From Flabesymbios commensalis (Eukaryota > Annelida > Polychaeta > Terebellida > Flabelligeridae), in the NCBI GenBank assembly GCA_964017125.1, contig OZ024902.1, forward strand, positions 55,538,791 to 55,602,790: 64,000 nt of DNA, written 5' to 3'. The position numbers and the translations under genes were made by a program. Shown in pieces: positions 9,414 to 20,301 of this stretch. Position 1 is the first letter of the stretch; each line of letters opens with the position of its first letter. Below the pieces are notes generated by a model. The model ran no database searches and was not told the origin of the DNA. It saw only the letters and a program-made list of their open reading frames with translations.

Positions 9414-12400
9414 CTACAACCAGAAACATACAAATAGTAGAGTACATAGTGCTGGTTACGCATTCTTGGTAATAAAATTATTTAGTATGTACCGTAAGTA
9501 TAACAGTGGAGCTAATTGCCAAATTTGGCAGCGAACGAGGGCAGACTGCGGAGGCAATAGGACCTACTCTCTCTGGTCCAAGATTACACATAAAATCATA
9601 TAATGACATCCAATCTAATTTTGAAAACACAAAGTCTTGCTTGATATCCCCGCAAACGAGGCATTGACCCCATGCTGAATAACTGTTGTGCCAAAGTTGC
9701 AGACGATGAGCCAAGATTAAGCTGATGAAATGTGACTGCCACGGGGTTACTTGTTTAAAAGTCAATGCTGCAGAGATTCGCTTTAGTTGATATGGTATCG
9801 TCTATATACCAAATAGCGCAGTTGTTCAAATAACAAGAATATAGTGTTGAAGTTCTAATAATAAGAACATAGTCACATGCCAAGGTCAGACCGGTTCACG
9901 ACCCTCTGATGCTACTTGCATTGTGCGGGGTCAACACACCCTAGTCACCATTATCAAGCAATCACGTACAATTTGAAGAATTATGATTGGCAGAAAAAAC
10001 ACTTCGACGTATCAGAGACCCGCGTGAATTGTCTGGGTTCTCAGCAAATATCAGACGTCGAATCGATGCTGGTTTAATGTCGGTCCACTGTCTGCGACGC
10101 TGGCCCACCATGAGCCCAGCATTTGGTCGATGGCTCGTGCTCGCATTTTAGGTCGATGGCTCGTGGGGTGGAGCCAGTGAAGATATCGCCTGAAATACTG
10201 ACCACTTTGGAGAGAACATTTCCAGGTAATAGTGTTCATTAGAGGCTGAGAGGCTGTGGGTCTCTGCCATATTACAGAGGACCACAGTGCCGTGGAGAGC
10301 CAAAAGGCAGTAACTGCCTACTTTGAGAGTAAGCAGTTACTGCATTTTGACTATGCAGAGCAGTATAATACCCAGCAGACAGAAGGCGTTGAATCAATGT
10401 TGGTTTAAGGTTGGTCCAGCGTCTACGACGCTGGATCAACGTTAAACCAACATAGATCCAACGTCTTGTGTCTGCTGGGTAGGCCCTAACGCGTCAATAA
10501 GCCGGCTGCAGCATGTCAGCAATAAAGTGCTCAGGTCTACAAATGCTGCTCTTAGTTGATGGGTGATTACCAGCTAAATGAACCACAGCGCTGATGCACA
10601 CAATTATTTTCCTATAAATTACAATAAGAGTCGTTTTCTTGCACACAGGATACTTGACTAAAACCACTGACTAATGAAATGAATCGGGCTTTAGGCCACC
10701 TTTGTGCGTATATAGGCTAAACTGGGACAGGAGAACCTCCTGAGGATGGTGAGATGATTGAGATGACACTGTCCTCCAGACACAGGATTCGAAATTCGAG
10801 CCCTGGCGGTCTGAGGCCGAGCATGCTACCTCTTGGTCACGGAGGCTCCCCACAATACTGACTTTCACACGTGGATGGGGAAGAAACAATTTTTGTTTCT
10901 TTCAAACCGCCGAGACCGGGAACCGAACCCAGAACTCTGGCGTGAAAGGCAGCGGTGCTAACCACTACCCAAGGGCCCCCGCCCAAAACCACTGACTAGG
11001 CATATATTTAGCGCTGGATCAGTGTTAGCGACTTAGCGTTATTGATATTTTCAAAGCTTAACAAACCACTACATGATTTTGATGGAAACTACTACTGGAA
11101 ACATATAATTGACTCAGAAAAGCCTGCTTATAATTTTATTTAATGACGAGAAGCAGAAGATGTTGAAAACATGTATTTTATTACAAAAGCTTTGCAAAAA
11201 TTTGCCAAATAATTTCATTGGTAGAAGAGAAGCAAAAGAATATAACATTTTATTAGAAAAATTCCAGGCGGAACATAAAGACTTAACATTACTGCCAAAG
11301 ACAATGCTGTCCAAGGATATAGCTATAAACAAAAAATCAGCACATCAGATTCACAGATTTAACAACTCTTCTATTAGTAGAACTTTGAAAAAGTGAAACG
11401 TATCTTTAAACAGTGATATTTATCCCCTGTGCTCCTAAGACCATAAGGCATATATGTAGGATCTCTGCCTCGCTAGATCATCGTGACAGTCGACCCCAGT
11501 CTCCCCGGACGCGGGGGGACGGCTGCCTCGCTTCAGTATACATATTAGTGACGTGCGCATAAACCCAATCACCACGCGGTCAGACGTCGACTAAAGTCTG
11601 TCGACTAAAGTCGATCCCCGCGCTGTAAGGGTTAAATGAATGAAAAATACTCACAAAAAATTCAGCGGTACAAGGGTTAAAAATCATTGGTATCTATTTA
11701 GACAATCATCAACATGTGGCTCGTGTCCACAGTTTCAAGTTGGTAAAAATATAATTCGATATCTTGGGAGGTTAAAGGGACTGGCTCAGGCTAAAATCAT
11801 CAAAAAATCGGTGATTTTATTTCGGGTTCTTAATATTACCATATGATGTAAGCATGTACATAGACTAGAACTGCAACTTTTTATAATTTTTGTGCTGCGC
11901 ATTCACCAGTTAGGCTAGATATAGAGACGAAATTCCTGATTTGTAATTATTGACAACCATGTCAAAAATAAGAAATGCGGGAATTTCGTCTCTATATCTA
12001 GTCTAACTGGTAAGTGCGCAGCACAAAAATTAGAAAAATTTGCAGTTCTAGTCTATGTACATGCTTACATCATATGGTAATATTAAGAACCCGAAATAAA
12101 ATCACCGATTTTTTGATGATTTTAGCCTGGGCCAGTCCCTTTAAACAACGTCACATAAACCCACAGAGACTAGGTACATGGTCAGACGCAATCGCCACCT
12201 GGTGAGTACGTACAGCATGAAAACGAAACCCCCCTAGTGAATGAAAATGGCAGCATTTCTGATACGGTCCACTATTGCTTATATTAGATACAAGTGCGGA
12301 AAACAGTATTTTGTGAATGATGATTGTGGAACTCTATAAAATAATCGTTTAATTACATCATTACATTGACCAAAAAACGCAAAACAAACCAAGGGAAAAG

Positions 12401-15400
12401 ATGTCTTATCATATAATAATATGGATATAAAGATTCATTAAAATTAATATCAATGCATAAATAAATTTACAATAAGTACCAAAGGGCCGGTAGTATCTAA
12501 ATTATGGAACGGTCACTTTGAATCAACCAATAACGACAAATAAGTTAAAGCAGTCCTAGAACAAACTAAGAGTCGACCCAATGCTGTTTCAATGTTGGCC
12601 CACAGTCTGCGACACTTGGTCGCCTGAAAAAGCGGTGGGCATATGATATAATTGGTGGATTTTGCACTATAAAAATGTCAAGTTTAATTATTAATTTATT
12701 AATAGTGTGTGCCAATATTGTTAACGCTCCATGTAGTGGAGTCGGTCTTTTCCAATGTAATGCAACTATAGTGGTGTTTTACTGGTGAGTACAAATTTCT
12801 CCGGACATTACGAACATTTATGTAAGCAATAATTTACAACACTATCTGGTAACAGGCAGGTGAACTGTCAATCACTCTCATTCCAGACGTTCAGCTGATC
12901 TGATCAATTTTTGGCCAACGTCGAAGACGATGGGCCAACACTGAATCGATATTGAGTGACATCTTGTGTTTGCTGGCATTATGTATTAGTAAATTACAGG
13001 TGCAATACATGTACTACTTAATCTAAAACCATGGCTACCACAATTTTTCAAATACAAAATTCAAGGACTTTTCAAGGAACTTTCAAGGAATTTTCAACAT
13101 TTTTTAAGGACCCTTTTTGTGCATGTTAAAAAAGTGGTTCCGGACCACAAAAATAAGTTTAGGCCAGAAGGTATGATAAACTGCAACTTTGGAGTTTTTA
13201 TTAATAGATGTACCGTACTCTTTTAATCAAATTTCAGACCATGCATATCAGTGAAATTACAATCTTGTAGAAAATATGAAATGTAGGCCTACATTGTTTA
13301 TAGATATATATCTTTTGACTATGTTTATGTTGATAAAAGAGGCACACTACATTTGTAAACCACATCGTTATTTAAGCAGATAGCGTCTTCTTCTTTCATC
13401 AATATTCACTAGTTGTCGCCGCTGCGTGACGTCTTTCAAGATCAACAGCAAAACATCCCAGGTTGATCAAAATCAAGGACTTTTATGTTTTTACAAAAAT
13501 CAAAGAATTTTCAAGGCCTGGATCATTTTTTCAAATTCAAGGACTTTTCCTGTTTTTAAGGACACGTGGGAACCATGTTAAAACCAGACAGTGAGCCGCC
13601 AGTGGCTGGACAGGTGTGATAATGAACCTCCATATTTTACACATTAAAAATACTCTAGACATACACTGTTTCTAAATATAATATATTGGAGATGTGTGGA
13701 TATAATCTGGCTATTATATATGTAACTCTATCTGACAAAATGAGTCGTAAGTGGCACTTTGACAAACTATGCTAGGGCCCCTGAAAGTCAAAGTCAACCT
13801 ACCCAGTATTTCAAATTTTTACATAAGATTTGCTTGTCATATGATTACTTGCAGATCTTAAAATGGTGTGGCATAAAAATAGAAATAAATAATGTATAAA
13901 CATATTTATCTAATATTTCAAATCTGGTTCTATAGCTCTATTTATGTTTGAAACAGTGATATTTGTTTCTATTTACATGTTACCATGGTAACAGTGAGTG
14001 GGAAATATTCATACATGTATATTGCCAATATTTTGATTATCAAAACACCAGGCTTACATATATGGCCTAGTGCACGAAAATGTGTGACGAAATACCAAAA
14101 AAAAATTATTAGTATTTGTCAAATTTCATGTTTTTTAGAATCACTTAAAATTGTATTTTACTAAAAAAATGATTACAAAGTTAAGTGTCTATGTCATCTT
14201 AAACTGGAACCCTTTGGGTATGACAGCAATGGGCGAAAAATATACTAAAAAAGTCAATTTCGTGGATATTCAAGGCACCTCACATGTCAGTAGTTTCTGT
14301 CTACATGTGGAATTTTATCAATAAAACTATGCAAGTAGATGATATTCTAGCAATTTTGTGTACATTGTTCATTATTCAAAAGTTTTATGATAGATAATTG
14401 GTTTTTAAATTGTGTAAAAATATTATTAAGCGTGACCTAATTTGTTAATAATAGATAAATAGATGTTATAGCAGCACTATTTAAATACAATGGGAGCAGA
14501 AAGGGGGATAGCTGAATTATAGAAGGTTTGGAGAACATTGCAAGTGATAATGGGGAGTAGATATAATGTATTCTAACAAGTATATCTACTCCCCATTATC
14601 ACTTGCAATGTTCTCCAAACCTTCTTCGCCCATTGCTGTCATACCCAAAGGTAGAATACATTATATGTTTTGGCAGACCGTTATGGTTGCGACACATTTA
14701 TAAATATACTCTGTTATATATGCAGCCAGCACACCAACTTCCATGGCTACAAATATATGCAATTGCAGAATATGCTCAATGTACTTATCTACCTTTAGCT
14801 TTAAGTTATCAGTTTTAACATTTTTATAGTATTTAACTATTAGTGTTGACTGTATTTGTATACGAAAACACAATTTCTCAAATTATTTCGACATTTTACA
14901 CCTTCTTAGTTCAAAGGCCATCAACCATTCACGAAGATATTTTCCTAATTAGTATCACTTATAATGCACATTATGTCACAATATTTAATATATATTAAAC
15001 TACTAATGATAAACGAGAAGTAGTTTATTAACTATAATATCAACAAGAAAACCCCAATATGATTGTGACTAAATGTGGCCGATATACTTCAGCTAGATAT
15101 CTGAAAGTAAGCACTAAATAATGAGCAGAAAATAGAGGACCTGAAGGTAGGCATTATATAATGAACAGAAAGTAGAGGACCTGAAGGTAGGTATTATCAG
15201 AAATAGATAACATAGTATGTTATCTATCATTATAGTATTATACAATGAACGTAAACAAGAAGACCTGAGGGTAGGTATTATACAATGAACATAAACTAGA
15301 AGACCTGAAGGTAGGTATTACACAATGAACATAAACTAAAAGACCTGAAGGTAGGTAATAAATAATGAACATAAGCTAAAAAACCTGAAGGTATGCATTA

Positions 15401-18400
15401 TATAATGAACATAATCTAGAAGACCTGAAGGTATGCATCATAAAATGAACATAAACTAGAGGACATGAAGGAAACCATTATACAATCAACATAAACTAGA
15501 ATACCTGAGGGTACGCATTATATAATAAAATAAACTAGTGGCCCTGAAGGTAGGCATTATACAATGAACATAAACTCAGGACCTGAAGGTAGCCATTATA
15601 CAATAAACTAGAAGACCTGAAGTTATGCATTATATAATAACATAAACTAGAAGACCTGAATGTGAGCATTATATATTATTATAACATAAACTAGAGCACC
15701 TGAAGGTAGACATTATACAATGAACACAAACTCAGGACCTGGAGGTAGCCATTATACAATAAACATAAACTAGAAGACCTGAAGGTAGGCATTATATAAT
15801 GAACATAAACTAGAGGACCTGTAGGTAGGTATTATACAATGAACATAAACTAAAAGACCTGAAGGTAGGTATTATATAATGACCATAAACTAAAGGACCT
15901 GAAGGTAGGCATTATACAATGACCATAAATTAGAAGACTGAAGATAGGTATCATTTGTGTAACAAACATAAACTAGGACCTGAAGGTAGGCATTATACAA
16001 TGAACATAAACTACAGGACCTGAAGGTAGGCATCATACAATGAACATAAACTAGAGGACCTGAAGGTAGGCATCATACAATGACCATAAACTAGATGACC
16101 TGAAGGTAGGCAACATACAATGAACATAAACTAGAGGACTTGAAGGTAGGCATTATATAATGAACATAAACTAGAGGACCTGAAGGTAGGCATCATAATA
16201 CAATGAACATAAACTAGATGACCTGAAGGTAGGCATCATACAATGACCATAAACTAGATGACCTGAAGGTAGGCATCATACAATGAACATAAACTAGGAC
16301 CTGAAGGTAGGCATCATACAATGACCATAAACTAGATGACCTGAAGGTAGGCATCATACAATGAACATAAACTAGATGACCTGAAGGTAGGCATCATACA
16401 ATGAACATAAACTAAAAGACCTGAAGGTAGGCATCATACAATGAACATAAATTAGAGGACTTGAAGGTAGGCATTATACAATGAACACAAACTAGATGAC
16501 TTGAAGGTAGGTATTATACAATGAACATAAACTAGAGGACCTGAACTTGGTAGGTATTATATAGGGACCATAAACTAGAGAACCTGAAGGTAAAATGTAG
16601 GCATTATACAATGACCATAAACTAGAGGACCTGAAGGTAGGCATCATATGATAAATATAAACTTAGAACCTGAAGGTAGGCCTTATATAATGAACATAAA
16701 CTAGAAGACCTGAAGGTAGGCATCGATACATCGTAGGCTTTGGATTGGTTGGGAATTCGAAACCTAGGATTATCGTAATATGAGAATATGGATCCAGCCG
16801 CAAAATTACTACCATAGCCCAAGTAAAATGATTGTTTATGTTCTAACGATGTTTTCTATTCCACCCACCTCTGCCTGGTGCTCCACGGCCTCTATTTGGA
16901 CCACCACGTCCACGACCTTCACCACGACCTTTGCTCTTTTGCATCACTTCCTCTTTGACCATATCTATAACCTCGTCAGGGATACGAAGATACTTTATTG
17001 TACTTCCTCGGATGTAACATTCTGGCATCCTCCAAAACCGATCTCCATCCTGAAAAAAACACAATGAAACCATCGACATTATAATTTTTATATACATACA
17101 TAATACAGCCCAATAATAGAGCATTAGTACACAGGGATATATATACAGCAATTAATGGGTAATGAAAAGTTGTGTTAAATCAGCAAGAATCAAATATTTT
17201 AGTCTTAAATTAAACTGAGATGAGTAATTTTATTTCACATAAACAGATTAGGTGAGTAAGAATTCAAATTAGATAACTTGGCACTTAGAGTTAACCCTTA
17301 CAGTGCTAATTTCGTCAATACCTGTTTCTCGCCTTTTTATTTTCACTTCAAATAAGAAATTGGCATTGAATTTGATACATTAGCATATGCTTTGATCTAA
17401 ATGGTGCAAATTTCAGTAAATTTTACCCACTTGAAGTTGTGGATCGCGGTAGCGAGACGCAACTTCAAGTGGGTGAAAATTTAATTTTTTATTATTTTAA
17501 ACAGGAGAAACTAGCATGCAGATTCCTTACTCTTGATGTGCAGATAACTTCCCTCAGGTTGATATTCATCCAATTGTCACAGCTTACTAAATGACCGTTG
17601 TAAGTCTCACCATTCTTCAGCTCAACAAGCTGGAAAAGAGATACACTATATGAAGTTTACCCCTATAAGTGCCAAATATTTGTGTAACTATTTTTAGGTT
17701 TTAAATTGAAAAATATAAATAATTTCAGGCATTTGAAGTTGTATATCGCGGTAGAGATAATATACAGTCAGTTAGCGCTTCAAGATTTTAAAAGAAATAA
17801 TTTGCATATAATTCAAGTATAAACTGCCTTTCAGTATTTTAATATTTTTGGGTGATTAAGATAATTGATATTGAGGTTGATTGTTTTTGATTTAATCTTT
17901 TTTCCTTGCATTATAAGTGGGCATTGATACTACAATTCCATACATAACTGCAGGTCATTAACTGACAACATGATTTTTTAAATAATAAATATATCAGATT
18001 TTGAAACATGTACCCGGCAGACGCCTGAAGCTCAGCCTATTCAGATTCAATGCCGGACTACCATCTCCAACACTGGTTTATCATTGAACATAAATCTGAT
18101 AAATCTTCTCACTGATTTTAAATAAACTTGATTAAAAAGGAATTGTCTGAGTTCCTTTTGGTAGTCAGAACTGTATCGTATGTCATGGCTTACAATAACA
18201 CAAAGTGCTGTTCCAACACACTCATCAGGTTTGAAAACTGATCCTGAGGATGAAAGCACTGGCAAACTCCCACTCGTAGATGAGAGTTACAGAAAATTAA
18301 CTTACACTATAACCAGTAATGTGATTGTCTGTTGTGTAAAAAAAACCCCTGCTGAATCTCACTAAGATTTATTTCTGTTCCCGGCTCCCGATATCCGGCA

Positions 18401-18493
18401 ACCAATCATGCATCCCCTTATACATTTACCCAATTGTTTTTGTCATCTTACCATTGGATGGTTCACTGCTGTCCGCAATAAAGAAAGAGGTAG
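9268..18493 (-). CDS. LSM4: U6 snRNA-associated Sm-like protein LSm4 (gene span, four coding exons seen)
   Basis: LSm4 is one of the seven proteins of the LSm2-8 ring that binds the 3' U-tract of U6 snRNA in the nucleus, and of the LSm1-7 ring in mRNA decapping. Joining minus-strand exons 18493-18452, 17629-17531, 17049-16869 and 9413-9268 gives residues 2-156, against 139 residues in human LSm4. The Sm1 motif spans about residues 16-48 ([13 protein letters not shown], then D33 and N37). Sm2 spans about 59-73 ([14 protein letters not shown]). A tail of RG/RGG repeats begins near residue 88. All seen introns are GT-AG (822, 481 and 7455 bp). The start Met should be the last codon of an upstream exon, as in vertebrates. 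I found no convincing ATG|GT on the minus strand above 18493. The strong Sm-fold match makes a different LSm paralogue unlikely. Confidence 0.93.
9480..10050. other. LSM4 last intron, no recognised element
   Basis: Apart from minor open frames on both strands I see nothing supportable in this intronic stretch. Confidence 0.35.
10055..10145. mobile_element. CAGCAAACAC-type palindromic MITE, decayed ends
   Basis: The arm ATGCTGGTTTAATGTCGG and the centre CTGTCTGCGACGCTGG are followed by a weakly matching right arm ending near GCTCG. Confidence 0.55.
10371..10480. mobile_element. CAGCAAACAC-type palindromic MITE, intact
   Basis: This is one of the best copies. It runs from CCCAGCAGACAGAAGGCG to CGTCTTGTGTCTGCTGGG, with arms nearly fully paired round CAGCGTCTACGACGCTGG. 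Confidence 0.88.
10674..10984 (-). mobile_element. heterodimeric tRNA-derived SINE, copy B
   Basis: It is almost identical to copy A at 3526-3839, with the same two tRNA-like modules, AAGAAAC hairpin linker and TTTCAT-type tail. An exact 14-bp target duplication, AAAACCACTGACTA, lies at 10660-10673 and 10985-10998. High identity and a perfect duplication suggest recent insertion. Confidence 0.9.
11109..11396 (+). CDS. unassigned 95-residue open frame
   Basis: The frame encodes a lysine-rich product with a plausible composition (for example [16 protein letters not shown]). I cannot assign it to any family, and it lies on the opposite strand inside the LSM4 last intron. It may be a remnant of a mobile element or chance. 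No splice or promoter evidence was seen. Confidence 0.2.
   Translation: MTQKSLLIILFNDEKQKMLKTCILLQKLCKNLPNNFIGRREAKEYNILLEKFQAEHKDLTLLPKTMLSKDIAINKKSAHQIHRFNNSSISRTLKK
11776..12140. mobile_element. 365-bp foldback MITE with TTAA duplication (Kolobok- or piggyBac-like)
   Basis: TTAA at 11772-11775 and 12141-12144 flanks ends AGGGACTGGCTCAGGCT and, reversed, AGGGACTGGCCCAGGCT. Each arm is about 170 bp and nearly perfectly complementary. The non-paired centre is about 11940-11975. AGGG ends with TTAA duplication are typical of Kolobok. A related half copy lies at 48672. Confidence 0.85.
12570..12625. mobile_element. CAGCAAACAC-type palindromic MITE, left half
   Basis: CGACCCAATGCTGTTTCAAT and the centre CAGTCTGCGACACTTGG are present. 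The right half is missing. Confidence 0.5.
12887..12977. mobile_element. CAGCAAACAC-type palindromic MITE, decayed left arm
   Basis: The centre CAACGTCGAAGACGATGG and the right end ACATCTTGTGTTTGCTGG match the family. The left arm is diverged. Confidence 0.6.
13030..13577. mobile_element. hAT-like non-autonomous element, 6-bp duplication
   Basis: The ends are CATGGCTACCAC and, reversed, CATGGTTCCCACGTG. TAAAAC lies at 13024-13029 and 13579-13584. Subterminal text is rich in CAAGGACTTTTC variants. Related end fragments occur near 4309-4997 and 20870-20960. No transposase is seen. Confidence 0.6.
13600..14205. other. LSM4 last intron, no recognised element
   Basis: This is AT-rich intronic sequence without a repeat or motif that I can support. 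Confidence 0.35.
14211..14651. repeat. nested asymmetric palindrome
   Basis: There are two perfect inverted pairs. 14521-14565 pairs with 14581-14625 (45 bp, loop 15 bp). 14211-14237 pairs with 14625-14651 (27 bp, CCTTTGGGTATGACAGCAAT and onward). The second pair joins the first without a gap on the right side, while on the left 283 bp separate them. The whole looks like a ~355-bp-arm palindrome whose right arm lacks an inner segment. Confidence 0.85.
15100..16722. repeat. 40-bp minisatellite, about 40 units, in the LSM4 last intron
   Basis: Units follow the pattern CTAGAGGACCTGAAGGTAGG plus CATCATACAATGAACATAAA. Flank units are diverged and lose or gain bases. Units at about 16020-16500 are nearly identical, as expected from unequal exchange. 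The array ends about 145 bp from the exon 4 donor at 16869. Read in the LSM4 sense, each unit carries CTACCTTCAG followed by GT, an acceptor-like string. Confidence 0.93.
16869..17049 (-). CDS. LSM4: LSM4 exon with Sm2 motif and RG tail start
   Basis: The acceptor TTTTTTTCAG precedes GATGGAGATCGG. The exon encodes [17 protein letters not shown], then [17 protein letters not shown], then an RG-rich stretch ending in PGR plus one base. The donor GTGGGTGG splits a Gly codon. Reading through the donor gives a short alternative tail ending at 16843, so retention of this intron would yield a truncated LSm4. Confidence 0.93.
17295..17490. mobile_element. TTAA MITE fragment with long internal hairpin
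   Basis: TTAA (17291-17294) precedes CCCTTACAGTGCTAA. The hairpin at 17428-17478 pairs ACCCACTTGAAGTTG with CAACTTCAAGTGGGT round ATCGCGGTAGCGA. A weaker relative (ATTTGAAGTTGTATATCGCG) lies at about 17731-17760. Both are in LSM4 introns. Confidence 0.7.
17531..17629 (-). CDS. LSM4: LSM4 exon with Sm1 motif
   Basis: Ninety-nine bases encode 33 residues, [14 protein letters not shown] then [19 protein letters not shown]. The exon sits between acceptor TTTTCCAG and donor GTAAGG, both in phase 0. The aspartate and asparagine of DNWMN are the uridine-contacting positions known for Sm folds. The match to vertebrate LSm4 is nearly complete. Confidence 0.95.
17800..18445. other. LSM4 intron between first two coding exons seen
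   Basis: Open frames exist on both strands (18047-18265 minus, 18180-18365 plus), including [15 protein letters not shown] on the plus strand. I cannot assign them. They may be an old retroelement remnant. Confidence 0.3.
18452..18493 (-). CDS. LSM4: LSM4 first coding exon seen (residues 2-15)
   Basis: Forty-two bases between acceptor TTTGCTTTCAG and donor GTAAGATG encode [14 protein letters not shown]. Human LSm4 residues 2-15 differ at only two positions. The exon starts in phase 0, so Met1 must come from an upstream exon. Confidence 0.92.
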
Positions 18494-18595
18494 CTGAAAG
18501 CAAACACACAAATTGTAATGGAACCACAGAAGGTCGAATTTACATAATTTAAAACTTTTCAATGATTGCAATAGATTCTAGACTATTGGACACTA

Positions 18596-18702
18596 CCCAG
18601 CAGACACAAGACATTGAATCAATGTCGGTTTAACGTTGGTACAATGTCGTAAATGGTGGACCAACATTAAAAAAATCGATTCAATGTCTTGTGTATGCTG
18701 GG
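18596..18702. mobile_element. CAGCAAACAC-type palindromic MITE, intact
   Basis: It runs from CCCAGCAGACACAAGAC to GTCTTGTGTATGCTGGG, with arms paired round TGTCGTAAATGGTGG. It lies about 100 bp upstream of the LSM4 exon at 18493. Confidence 0.85.
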
Positions 18703-18751
18703 AAGTAGAGTGCTTGTCAATTATTGAGTCCTTGAGAGAAGGAATAAATAG

Positions 18752-18905
18752 GGAATCAGGCTTTAGGCCACTTATGTATACAGGCTAAATTGGGCCTGGA
18801 GAACCTCCTGAGAATGGTGAGATGACACTGCTCTCCAGACACAGGATTTTAAATTCAAACTCTGGAGGTCTGAGACCGAGCACACTACCTCTCGGTCACA
18901 CTGAA
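18752..18905 (-). mobile_element. SINE fragment (second tRNA module and 3' part)
   Basis: The sequence matches the 3' half of the dimeric SINE at 3526-3839: the text from CAGGCTTTAGGCCACTT through to the AGGTAG module. The first tRNA module is missing. Confidence 0.75.
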
Positions 18906-18910
18906 TAAAA

Positions 18911-19440
18911 TGGGGAGTAAGGCCATTCTTTCGCGAACACAGGCTAAAATTGGCTACGAAAGGATCCTGAATATGTTGAGATTAATCATATGACACTGCT
19001 CTCCAGGCACAGTCCGGATTTGAAATTAGGGCCCTGGCGATCTGAGGCCAAGCACATTAGGCCACTATGTTTTTTTCTCTGTTTTAGATTAGTGCGCGCA
19101 TTAGATTTAGGCAGCGCATTACCAAAAAAAACATGTGTTTTGTTCTGCACAGCGTGCGCATTAGATCATTCTCGATTCCCGAAAAAAAAACAAGTCCATT
19201 TCGGGGGATAAAAAAAACATTCTGACGTCGCCCTCATTATTTTTTTAAAAATAAGTCTTTTTTTTATTTCGTCGCCCTCATTAACTTTCCCAAAAATAGG
19301 TTCAATGGTTTTTTTTCTTAAATGTTTTTTTTTCCGCCCTCCCTCATTAGATTTTGGATTTTTTCTGATCTAAAACAGATAAATTAAACATAGTGGCCTT
19401 ACCTCTCTGCAATGAGGCTCCCCATAATACTAAAAGAATA
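18911..19440 (-). mobile_element. SINE fragment split by a MITE
   Basis: A second tandem SINE fragment is cut at the AGGTAG module by the MITE at 19060-19398. It resumes as CCTCTCTGCAATGAGGCTCC. Comparison with intact copies (CTACCTCTCGGTCACGGAGG) shows the exact site. Confidence 0.75.
19060..19398. mobile_element. Harbinger-like MITE, TTA duplication
   Basis: The ends are GGCCACTATGTTT and, reversed, GGCCACTATGTTTAAT. The duplication is TTA at 19057-19059 and 19399-19401. The subterminal CTGTTTTAGAT is also inverted. A 3-bp TWA duplication is characteristic of PIF/Harbinger. A second copy is at 56463-56921. Confidence 0.8.
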
Positions 19441-19449
19441 GGCAGAAAC

Positions 19450-19935
19450 ATTGAACTTTAAATACCACAACAAATTTGTAAATTTTGATATTCTGTGATG
19501 ATTGATATGATTCACAATTGTCACCAATATTATGGGAAAACAGGGATCGACACTAACTAATCTCAGGTTGTAGCCCAAAGGGCCAGAAACTTCAGATAAT
19601 TACTGGCCCTTAGCCTTATCGTTCTAGTCCTTAGAGTACACAGTATCAAGGGGAGTGTAATTTTTTCGTTGCCCCCAGGGCCAGTATCTCAGGTGATTTG
19701 TCGGCCCTTAGTGATTTTTACTGGCCTCGGGCCGGCGGGCCAGTGTTAGTATCGATCCCTGGACAAGTAGTTTTGATTCTGCAAAGGGAAAATTTGTTTG
19801 AAAATTATTGAATAGCTGTAACTTGCTAGATATCCTCATCATTGATGTATAAATATTTTGCTAATCAATTACAAATGTGATTAACAAATGGACAGAATTA
19901 CGTAGCATTTTGCTTTTGTTTTTGTTGGGTAAAGG
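19450..19935. other. no recognised feature; short GGCCCTTAG repeats
   Basis: At about 19575-19760, AAGGGCCAG/TGGCCCTTAG motifs recur four times in both orientations. I see nothing else. Confidence 0.3.
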
Positions 19936-19939
19936 CAGA

Positions 19940-20025
19940 CACCACAGTAAACACACATTGGTGTTGGAACACTGTACAATGTTGGCCCAACATTAGTTCA
20001 ACAATGGTTCAATGTCTGTGTTACA
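19940..20025. mobile_element. CAGCAAACAC-type palindromic MITE, shortened
   Basis: CCACAGTAAACACACATTG opens the copy and TCAACAATGGTTCAATGTC closes it, with a short centre AATGTTGGCCCAACATT. Confidence 0.6.
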
Positions 20026-20301
20026 AGTGACATCTCTAACTCCCTCAGCTCTTTTTATTGGTCTGTTTCTTGTACTTTGATATAATAGTTTTCCCAAAGC
20101 CAGTTCAAAAGATTATCATCAGGCACCCTCCCCGTGATTCTTCCCCTGCCCGTCTCACACTCGGATTACACCCACCCTCTCATCTGCTGAACGCCTGCTG
20201 CTTGTGTCCAGCCACAACTCGTATCAGTTGTATGTAGGACAGTGTAGTGCCTGGCCTGGTATACCCCCCCCCCCGTATGTAATCTCTGGTCTGGCCATTG
20301 T

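Noticed and set aside
9107-9463. Arg/Trp-rich and Glu/Val-rich minus-strand frames over the GGN repeat
   Set aside because: They are other frames of the LSM4 glycine-run exon; only the Gly-rich frame continues the Sm protein and uses the splice acceptor.
3511-10889. Two nearly identical ~75-90 residue minus-strand frames (3511-3786, 10671-10889)
   Set aside because: Both are translations of the dimeric tRNA SINE; their identity comes from the SINE, not from a protein family.
15100-16722. Possible CRISPR array
   Set aside because: Units are contiguous with no unique spacers, the flanking genes are eukaryotic, and end units decay as in a minisatellite.
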